Source: an uncultured Bacteroidales bacterium
Lineage (GTDB): Bacteria; Bacteroidota; Bacteroidia; Bacteroidales; Marinilabiliaceae
Reading direction: 5' to 3'
Assembly: GCA_937892255.1 (NCBI GenBank)
Contig: CALAUL010000016.1
Span: 28,873-92,872 of the forward strand
Length of the DNA stretch: 64,000 nt
Part shown: one piece after another, positions 25,127 through 32,354 of the stretch
Numbering within the stretch: the stretch's first letter is position 1
Layout: the number at the start of each line of letters is the position of its first letter
The notes under the pieces: model-generated
What the model saw: only the letters and a program-made list of their open reading frames with translations
Told to the model about the DNA's origin: nothing
Databases searched by the model: none
Position numbers and translations under genes: made by a program

Positions 25127-26278
25127 ATGGACATGGAACAAACTCACGATTTTGAACAGATACGACCTTTCACCGATGAGGAGGTCGCACCGGCGATAGA
25201 GCAGCTCTGTAGTCAGCCTTATTTCGTCGGAATATTGGGTTATATATTCCCTGGAATGTCGGTTTCTGATGTTTTGGTACAGCTCAGAACGATCAAAACG
25301 ATAGATGAATTCCAACAGAAGTTTATCCTTCCGTTTCTTGGGAACTTGATGAAGAATACAACGGAAGGCGTATCTGCAGATGGAGTAGACAAGCTTAACA
25401 AAAAGGGGGGATATCTTTTTGTGTCAAATCATCGTGATATTATTCTTGACTCAGCGCTTATAAACATAAAGCTTCATGAGAAAGGATTCGAAACAACAGA
25501 AATAGGCATCGGAGACAATTTGCTTATTTATGATTGGATAACAGATCTTGTAAAGCTCAACAAGTCTTTTGTCGTAAAGCGAAATTTGCCTGTGCGTCAG
25601 ATGATGGAAGCTTCGGAAACACTTTCGGCATTTATACGACAATCTATTGTCAACGGTCGACAAAACATCTGGATTGCACAGCGAGAAGGCCGTTCTAAAG
25701 ATGGAAACGACCAAACGCAAAATAGCGTCTTGAAGATGTTTAATCTTAGCGGAACAGGTGATATGGTGGAGAACTTCAAAGAGTTGAATATCGTTCCGGT
25801 GAGTATTTCGTATGAATTAGACCCTTGCGATTATCTGAAGGCGTATCAGAGTCAGTTGAAGAGAGACGATGTCAACTACCAGAAGAGTCAGCGAGAAGAT
25901 CTTGTGCATATGAATACCGGTCTAAATGGTCGCAAGGGTAGAGTGCATTTGTCGTTCGGTACACCTATAACGACGGAACTCAATGAGTTGCGTAATTTGA
26001 ACAGAAATGCATTTATAACGGCTGTTGCAGAGAAGATTGATATGCAAATACACAAGAATTATAAATTGTGGCCTGCTAATTACGTGGCTTACGATATTAT
26101 GATGGGGACATCAGATTTTGCAAGTGAATATACCGAAAAAGAGAAAGCCGATTTTGTCGAGTATATCAACGAGCATATATCTCGATTAGATAATCCTGAT
26201 GAACAATACATATTCGACTATATAATAAAGATGTATGCCAATCCTGTTGTGAATAAGTTAAAAGCACATGAGGCATAG
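25127..26278 (+). CDS. 1-acyl-glycerol-phosphate acyltransferase-like protein
   Basis: 383 aa. It contains the acyltransferase block SNHRDIILDSALIN (H and D of the PlsC-type motif, with one extra residue compared with the usual HX4D), then a block with WIAQREGRSKDG (equivalent to the EGTRS region) and a later VPVSISYE. This long form is common in Bacteroidetes and is annotated as glycerol acyltransferase; probable role is phospholipid synthesis at the inner membrane. Start chosen at ATG 25127 (MDMEQTHDFEQ) from the -7 box; ATG 25133 is also possible. The next gene begins 3 bp after the stop. Confidence 0.85.
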   Translation: MDMEQTHDFEQIRPFTDEEVAPAIEQLCSQPYFVGILGYIFPGMSVSDVLVQLRTIKTIDEFQQKFILPFLGNLMKNTTEGVSADGVDKLNKKGGYLFVSNHRDIILDSALINIKLHEKGFETTEIGIGDNLLIYDWITDLVKLNKSFVVKRNLPVRQMMEASETLSAFIRQSIVNGRQNIWIAQREGRSKDGNDQTQNSVLKMFNLSGTGDMVENFKELNIVPVSISYELDPCDYLKAYQSQLKRDDVNYQKSQREDLVHMNTGLNGRKGRVHLSFGTPITTELNELRNLNRNAFITAVAEKIDMQIHKNYKLWPANYVAYDIMMGTSDFASEYTEKEKADFVEYINEHISRLDNPDEQYIFDYIIKMYANPVVNKLKAHEA

Positions 26279-26281
26279 ATT

Positions 26282-28639
26282 ATGAAAAGAGTACTGCTAC
26301 TGCTATTTAGTATTGTCTCATTGTCGGTAACAGCACAGAAACTGATATCTGGCAGAGTGTTCGAACAATCAGGGCCGATACAAGGTGCGACGGTGGTGGT
26401 AGAAGGCTCTACGTTTGGCACGGTAACAGACATTAACGGTTATTTTTCATTAGAATGTGGAGGAGAATTGCCCGTTACTTTGGAGGTGCGATTTCTCGGC
26501 TATGAGGATTTGCGTGTGGAGATCGACGAATTCTCGTTGTTGGAGTTGGAGATGAAACCTCAAAATCAAGAGATAGAAGACATAGATGTGGTGGCTCAAA
26601 AGAGAGCTTCCGGATTTGAGAGCATCGATGCTAAAACGGCACTTGAATTTGCGAGTGTCTCGGGCGGTATAGAGTCAGTGGTGAAGTCGCAGATGGGCGT
26701 TAGCTCTAATAGCGAACTTAGCACGCAATACAGAGTTCGAGGTGGAAACTTCGACGAGAATATGGTTTATGTTAATGGCGTAGAAATATATCGTCCTTTT
26801 CTTATAAGAGCTGGAGAACAGGAGGGCTTGAGTTTTGTGAATCCCGATATGATAAATTCTTTGGAATTCTCTTCAGGAGGTTTTGATGTGTCGTATGGAG
26901 ACAAAATGTCGTCGGTGCTCGATGTCGTATATAAAAGACCGATAAAATGGGCAGGTAGTGCCAGACTGAGTCTATTGGGAGCATCGGTACATATAGAGGG
27001 AACAGCTGCAAATGGTCAGTTGTCACACATCACCGGACTGCGTTATAAGACAAACAAATATATGCTTGGTTCGATGGATACCAAAGGGACGTACGACCCA
27101 CAGTTTTTTGATGTGCAAAGTTTTTGGGTTTTGAATATCAGCAAAAAAGTTCAGATGAACCTATTGGGATACTATGCAAAAAATCGTTATCAGTTTGAAC
27201 CCAAGGATCGAGAAACGACATTTGGAACAATCTCTGATGCGAAAAAACTTAAAATTTACTTTGCCGGAAATGAAGATGATAGCTATCATACGGGGGTAAT
27301 TGCTACATCAGTTAAAGTTCAGATAAATAGTGACAACGGAGTTGAAACCACAGCATCTATGTATAGAAGTATGGAACAAGAGAGTTATGACTTGTTGGGA
27401 GAGTACTGGTTGCAACAAGCGGAGTCATCTTCTACTGAAGAGGAAATAAGTGAAAGCGAGGGAGTGGGCGTTGGTGGATATATGGAGCACGCTCGGAATG
27501 AGCTCTTCGGCGAGATATATACGGTGTCGGTGAAAGGCGAACATAGAGTGGAAAAACACAGCATAGCTTGGGAAGCAAAATTGCAAAAAGAACATTTCAA
27601 TGACTATGTAGATGAATGGGAATATCGTGATTCGGCTGGATATATAGCGCATTCGTCAACAGGAGGTATAGATTTTGCAAGAGTGACACGAGGCGAAAAT
27701 GATTTAAATACAAATCGCTTTTCGATGTATATAAAGGATGATTACGTACGCAATATGGGCGAAGGTCTTCTGTCATTGAGCTATGGAGTTAGGACTTCAT
27801 ATTGGTTGGGAAACGATGAATGTCTGTTTTCTCCTCGCATATCTGTCCGATATTCAAAAGGGAAGAGCGTTTATCGTTTGGCCGGTGGAGTTTACTATCA
27901 GTCTCCATTTTTTAGAGAAATGCGTCGAGAAGATGGAACTATGAATAGAGATGTAGAAGCACAACAATCGTGGCAAATAGTCGGTGGTTCGGACTTCTTT
28001 TTTACGGCAGATGACAGACCGTTTAAGTTGACAATAGAAGCATATTATAAAGGACTTTCAAAACTTAATCCGTATAGTGTCGACAATGTCAGAGTGCGTT
28101 ATATGGCAAACAATTGTGCCAAAGGATATGCTGCGGGTATAGACATGAAGATAAACGGAGAACTTGTTGAAGGCGTCGAGTCGTGGGCGAGTATCTCGTT
28201 TATGCGCAGTGAAGAAGACCTTGACAATGATGAAACAGGATACATACCACGTCCAACAGACCAGAGAGTCTCTTTTTCGATGTTTTTGCAAGACTATCTA
28301 CCATCAAATAAGACAGTGGGAGCATCGCTAAGTTTGTATCTGTCTACAGGATTGCCTTTCGGACCACCTAAGGGCGAAAGATGGCAAGCCGTTAATCGCA
28401 TGCCGGGATATAAACGTGTGGATTTAGGACTCTTTAAAGACTTTGGCAAACGGTCAGATGGACAATATAAATATAAGTATATTAAATCGTTCAGGTTGGG
28501 ATTAGAAGTTTTTAATCTGTTCGACTTCAGTAATACAATATCGTACTTTTGGGTAACAGATGTAAAAAACAGGCAGTATGCGGTGCCTAACTATTTGACG
28601 GCACGAAGAATAAATGTTAGATTATCTGCCGAATTTTAG
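26282..28639 (+). CDS. TonB-dependent receptor with carboxypeptidase-regulatory-like domain
   Basis: 785 aa outer-membrane receptor. Signal peptide (cleavage near VTA-Q), CarboxypepD-regulatory-like domain at about residues 20-100 (GRVFEQSGPIQGATVVV), plug domain (YRVRGGNFDENMVYVNGVE), then a long beta-barrel ending in an aromatic residue (RLSAEF). No SusD partner follows, so this is not a standard Sus pair. The ligand cannot be inferred. It begins 3 bp after the acyltransferase stop and is probably co-transcribed with it. Confidence 0.92.
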   Translation: MKRVLLLLFSIVSLSVTAQKLISGRVFEQSGPIQGATVVVEGSTFGTVTDINGYFSLECGGELPVTLEVRFLGYEDLRVEIDEFSLLELEMKPQNQEIEDIDVVAQKRASGFESIDAKTALEFASVSGGIESVVKSQMGVSSNSELSTQYRVRGGNFDENMVYVNGVEIYRPFLIRAGEQEGLSFVNPDMINSLEFSSGGFDVSYGDKMSSVLDVVYKRPIKWAGSARLSLLGASVHIEGTAANGQLSHITGLRYKTNKYMLGSMDTKGTYDPQFFDVQSFWVLNISKKVQMNLLGYYAKNRYQFEPKDRETTFGTISDAKKLKIYFAGNEDDSYHTGVIATSVKVQINSDNGVETTASMYRSMEQESYDLLGEYWLQQAESSSTEEEISESEGVGVGGYMEHARNELFGEIYTVSVKGEHRVEKHSIAWEAKLQKEHFNDYVDEWEYRDSAGYIAHSSTGGIDFARVTRGENDLNTNRFSMYIKDDYVRNMGEGLLSLSYGVRTSYWLGNDECLFSPRISVRYSKGKSVYRLAGGVYYQSPFFREMRREDGTMNRDVEAQQSWQIVGGSDFFFTADDRPFKLTIEAYYKGLSKLNPYSVDNVRVRYMANNCAKGYAAGIDMKINGELVEGVESWASISFMRSEEDLDNDETGYIPRPTDQRVSFSMFLQDYLPSNKTVGASLSLYLSTGLPFGPPKGERWQAVNRMPGYKRVDLGLFKDFGKRSDGQYKYKYIKSFRLGLEVFNLFDFSNTISYFWVTDVKNRQYAVPNYLTARRINVRLSAEF

Positions 28640-28659
28640 AAATAAAAAAACAATTCGAT

Positions 28660-29253
28660 ATGTTCGTAGCTCGCAAACAACGCAAAGAAAACATTGTAGA
28701 GTACATGCTCTACATGTGGCAAGTCGAAAATCTCATACGTGCCAACGGCTTAGATATGTCTAAAATTGACGAAACGATAATCAAAAAGTATCAAGTAGAG
28801 ACAGAAGAGCAGTACAAAGAGATATATGAGTGGTGGGATAATCTTACAGAAATGATGCGTTTGGAGAAAAAAGAAGAACGAGGCCATCTGCAAGTCACGC
28901 AAGGCTTGATGAATGATGTATACAATTTTCATCTATACCTATTGACTCAACCCGAGGAAGCTGCTTATCAGAACGCATTTCAAACAGCATGGTCAGATCT
29001 TTCTGTGCTCGAAAAGAAGATACCACAAGTGGATAAACTACATCATATAGAACTTGCACTTACCGGCATATATGACTATTTTGTGTTGAAACTTCAAAAA
29101 AAAACAATCCTTGCAGATACAACAAATGCAATTATGCGTATCAGTCGATTTATGGGTATGCTGAGCGCTAAATATCTAAAAGCAGAAAGAGATTTGGATA
29201 AAGAGCTCAATACCAATGATGAAGGAACGTTGACGGATGTGTCGGCAAAGTAA
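28660..29253 (+). CDS. DUF4924 family protein
   Basis: 197 aa, predicted all-helical and cytosolic. It matches DUF4924 of Bacteroidetes, with the start FVARKQRKENIVEYMLYMWQ (family pattern KKxNIAEYLLYMWQIED) and internal GHLQVTQGLMNDVYNFHLYLL. Function unknown. It follows the TonB receptor by 20 bp in the same direction, probably as an operon tail. Confidence 0.88.
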   Translation: MFVARKQRKENIVEYMLYMWQVENLIRANGLDMSKIDETIIKKYQVETEEQYKEIYEWWDNLTEMMRLEKKEERGHLQVTQGLMNDVYNFHLYLLTQPEEAAYQNAFQTAWSDLSVLEKKIPQVDKLHHIELALTGIYDYFVLKLQKKTILADTTNAIMRISRFMGMLSAKYLKAERDLDKELNTNDEGTLTDVSAK

Positions 29254-29387
29254 TAATATCACTCCGTGCGTAAATAAGAGTTCGGAAAAAGTCACACTTT
29301 TAAAGGTGATAATAAAGCGAAGAATCAGGAAAAAACACAGCTTTAACAGAATAATCGCCTTTTTTTTAAGTTTTTTTCTTGATATGA

Positions 29388-29418
29388 TTGGTGTATATAC
29401 GAATAAAATATATATTTG
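29388..29418 (+). promoter_or_regulatory. Strong promoter of the TPR/OmpA-like lipoprotein gene
   Basis: TTG at 29388-29390, 20 bp spacer, TATATTTG at 29411-29418, followed by CGTG. It is a full match to the Bacteroidetes consensus in an A+T-rich setting. The leader to ATG 29491 would be about 65 bases and is rich in A. Confidence 0.8.
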
Positions 29419-29490
29419 CGTGATAAAAAAGCACACTTACGTGTTTAGACAATTAAGAAACAAATAAATACTATTGAAATTAGATTTACT

Positions 29491-31218
29491 ATGAAACAAA
29501 TGAGATTCAGTCTTTTTGGTTCGATAGCATTAGCTGCTGTAATGGCGAGTTGTGCTAGTTTGGACAAAATGAAAGAAGCAGCAAAGCAGATTAGCTACAA
29601 GGTGACTCCGGAAGTATTGGAAACACATCGTGGTAAAGTTGCTATGTCGTTTAAGGCAAATGTTCCGGCTAAAATGTGGGACAAGAAAGTTGTAGCTGAT
29701 ATTACCCCTGTACTCGTGTACGATGGAGGTGAAGCTGTTTATCCATCTATCTCGGTTCAAGGCGAGAGCGTTACTGGTAATGGCCAAACAATTTCGTATG
29801 TAAATGGTGGTCAGATCAACTATGAAACAAAAGAGATCGAGTTCAACGACAAAATGCGCGTATCAGACCTTATCGTACGTATCAAGTTTACAAAGGGAGA
29901 TGAAAGCATGGAAATTTCATCTAAGGAACTTGATATGCCGGCTATAGCTAAGGGTGTAATTGCGACATCAACTCTTCTTGGAGATGAACCTGCGGTTGCA
30001 GTTTTAGGTAAAGACAAATTCCAACGTGTAATTCCAGAAGAAGCTTCAGCAGAACTTATCTATCTTATCAACAAGGCTGACATACGTGGCGGAGAACTTA
30101 AGAAAGATGACGTTAAAGCAATCAATGATTATATCGCTGCTGTTAAGGCCGCTGAGAATAAAAACTTTAAGGATGTAGTTGTATCTGCATACGCTTCTCC
30201 TGATGGTGCAACGGATCTCAATACAGGTCTTGCTGCTAAGCGTGAAAATTCAGCAAAGAACTACATCGAAAAGCAGCTTAAGAAGGCTAAAGCAGAGGCT
30301 AGCGTTGTAGCAAAGAATACTCCTGAGGATTGGGAAGGTTTCAAGGTTGCTATGGAAAAGAGCGAAATTCAGGATAAGGATCTTATTCTCCGTGTCCTTT
30401 CTATGTACACAGACCCAGACGTTCGCGAGAAGGAAATTAAGAACCTTTCTGCAGCGTACAAGGCTATTGCAGAAGAGATTCTTCCTCCATTGCGTCGTTC
30501 AGTTATCACAGTAAATGCTGAGCTTATCGGAAAGAGCGATGACTCTATCAAAGTTCTTGCAATGGAGAATCCGGCAGCTCTTAACGTAGAGGAACTTCTT
30601 TACGCTGCTAAGCTTTTCGCTGACGATGCGACAAAAGAAGCTAAGTGCTTCGATGCTGCAGCTGCACAGTTCCCTAACGATTGGAGAACAATCAACAATC
30701 AGGGTGTTGTAGCTTACGAAAAAGGGGATATCGCAGGTGCTAAGGCTAAGTTTGAGGCAGCAGAGAAAGTTCAGGCAACAAACGTAGTAGAGAACAACCT
30801 CGGTGTAATTGCTCTTGCAGAGAAAAACTACGAGAAGGCTAAGGAATATTTTGGTAAGGCAGCGGGTGTAGGTCCTGAGTTGGACGAGAACCTTGGTGTT
30901 TGCGCACTTCTTGAGGGTGATTACGAGAAGGCTGCTTCTTACTTCGGTGCTTCTACTTCATGCAACTCTGCATTGGTTAAGATTCTTACAGAAAAGTATG
31001 ATGCTGCTATCAACACATTGAACGCAAATGATGATGAGATTGGTTTGAAATACTATCTCAAGGCAGTAGCTTTCGCTCGTAAGATGGAGAAAGACTCAGT
31101 GTTTGAGAACTTGAACAAGGCTGTTAAACTTGATTCTAAGTGGAAAGACTATGCTAAGACTGACATGGAGTTTGGCAAATATTTCGAGGATGCTACTTTC
31201 AAGGGTATCGTTGAGTAA
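29491..31218 (+). CDS. TPR/OmpA-like lipoprotein, probably highly expressed
   Basis: 575 aa lipoprotein (lipobox VMASC, Cys about residue 22). Residues about 40-200 form a beta-rich part; about 225-300 look OmpA-like (VVVSAYASPDGATDLNTGLA, with a following KRENSAKNYI); about 390-540 hold several TPR-like repeats (NNQGVVAYEKGDIAGAKAKF, NNLGVIALAEKNYEKAKEYF). It probably sits in the outer membrane facing peptidoglycan. Codon use differs from neighbouring genes: CTT, GTT, GCT and AAG dominate, as in tuf and the ribosomal genes in this window. With a strong promoter and a UUCG-loop terminator this suggests an abundant envelope protein. Single-gene transcript. Confidence 0.85.
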   Translation: MKQMRFSLFGSIALAAVMASCASLDKMKEAAKQISYKVTPEVLETHRGKVAMSFKANVPAKMWDKKVVADITPVLVYDGGEAVYPSISVQGESVTGNGQTISYVNGGQINYETKEIEFNDKMRVSDLIVRIKFTKGDESMEISSKELDMPAIAKGVIATSTLLGDEPAVAVLGKDKFQRVIPEEASAELIYLINKADIRGGELKKDDVKAINDYIAAVKAAENKNFKDVVVSAYASPDGATDLNTGLAAKRENSAKNYIEKQLKKAKAEASVVAKNTPEDWEGFKVAMEKSEIQDKDLILRVLSMYTDPDVREKEIKNLSAAYKAIAEEILPPLRRSVITVNAELIGKSDDSIKVLAMENPAALNVEELLYAAKLFADDATKEAKCFDAAAAQFPNDWRTINNQGVVAYEKGDIAGAKAKFEAAEKVQATNVVENNLGVIALAEKNYEKAKEYFGKAAGVGPELDENLGVCALLEGDYEKAASYFGASTSCNSALVKILTEKYDAAINTLNANDDEIGLKYYLKAVAFARKMEKDSVFENLNKAVKLDSKWKDYAKTDMEFGKYFEDATFKGIVE

Positions 31219-31237
31219 TCAAGAGTAGACAAATAAC

Positions 31238-31272
31238 AAAAAGAGCAAATCTTCGGATTTGCTCTTTTTTTG
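31238..31272 (+). terminator. Rho-independent terminator with UUCG tetraloop
   Basis: A perfect stem of at least 12 bp (AAAGAGCAAATC with GATTTGCTCTTT) is closed by the very stable C(TTCG)G loop and followed by a T run. It lies 20 bp after the lipoprotein gene. Confidence 0.96.
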
Positions 31273-31735
31273 TGTATTCTTTGTTTAGTCCTATCATAGC
31301 GTTACACTAAAAGTAATTATTGATGCCCGCTAAAAAATAAAATCGATAAAGAACGAGTTCGCACTGCAGATAAATAAGCGTTGTATACATATTTTTTAGT
31401 AAGTCCCTCTATGCTTCATATCCTTCTTTTTAGCGGATAGTCGTTCTTGATAACAAAATAAAGCTACATAATTGAACTATTTTCTCCATATTCTGCTGAT
31501 AAAGGCTTCCAGAAGCAAATTTTTGGGAAACTTATTTTGCATTTATGAGTTCGTTTTTGTGTACAGCCGATGGAATTAGCAGAAAAAAGTAATTAGGGGC
31601 ATACTTTTAAAAAGACAACACACTATCGCATATATTCAGCGATTGAAAGCAATTTCTTTGATAATAAAAAGTTTTACCGGACGGCAATAGTTTTGAGTGA
31701 TATTGTGACGGTGCTTGTCAAGAGAGGAGAACGTC
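31273..31735 (+). other. 463-bp intergenic region without a visible gene
   Basis: A+T-rich, with stops in all frames at short intervals. The only structure I see is an inverted repeat CCGCTAAAAA (31327-31336) with TTTTTAGCGG (31427-31436), 90 bp apart. No promoter, tRNA or recognisable ncRNA was found. Confidence 0.6.
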
Positions 31736-32128
31736 TTACTCCTCGTCTTCGAGAAAATGGCACAGAGGTTTGATATAACATTCGTTCCACCCGTCGACTA
31801 TTTCTTCGTAGTCGCAATCTGGAATATTGGTGTGAGTGATTGAAAGTTCGCTTTTTGATGCTCCTTTTGGTCGGATGTAGAAAGTGACTATAGATTGCGG
31901 ATTGTTATCGCCGAAATACCATTCTTGTACAATGCGTTTATTTTCTTCAAACTCTTGATTCATACCGCAGATGCTTCCATCCATAATCTCAAACTCTGTA
32001 TTAGGCTCGGTACACATAATGGCAGGTTCTCCGGTCCATAATTCGATAGCAAAAGGTTTGGTGAGTGCGTCGTAGACCTCTTCCGGTAGAGCGTTGATTT
32101 TGATGTGTTTCTTAAAGTCCTTAGGCAT
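31736..32128 (-). CDS. SRPBCC/START-like (AHSA1-type) protein
   Basis: 130 aa, with the AHSA1/SRPBCC pattern: HIKINALPEEVYDALTKP at the start, LWTGEPA, then IVQEWYFGDN and a C-terminal amphipathic helix (VDGWNECYIKPLCHFLED). The fold binds hydrophobic ligands or acts as a co-chaperone; the function here is unknown. It is a lone minus-strand gene between two plus-strand units and may have moved in separately, although its base composition is not obviously different. Confidence 0.85.
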   Translation of the reverse strand: MPKDFKKHIKINALPEEVYDALTKPFAIELWTGEPAIMCTEPNTEFEIMDGSICGMNQEFEENKRIVQEWYFGDNNPQSIVTFYIRPKGASKSELSITHTNIPDCDYEEIVDGWNECYIKPLCHFLEDEE

Positions 32129-32339
32129 GTCAGTTGTTCTTTAGTGAAAAATCATTTTGAGTTTATTTGTGTATCATGGGTTTAGATGTTGTATCTTGAT
32201 TAACGTTGATGAATGCTATCAGACGCCGATTTCAAGCAAGTTGGAAGTTTTTTCGTTTTTGCAGATGTGTAATCGTGCAATAAATTCAAAACAGTCTCTT
32301 TATCCCAAGATTATATCGCAAAAATAATAAACTTTTGTT

Positions 32340-32347
32340 TATTTTTG
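32340..32347 (+). promoter_or_regulatory. Candidate -7 element for the NamZ-NagZ gene
   Basis: TATTTTTG, followed by CCAC, 7 bp before ATG 32355. It would give a leaderless transcript or one that starts at a later codon. No -33 box at normal spacing. Confidence 0.4.
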
Positions 32348-32354
32348 CCACATA

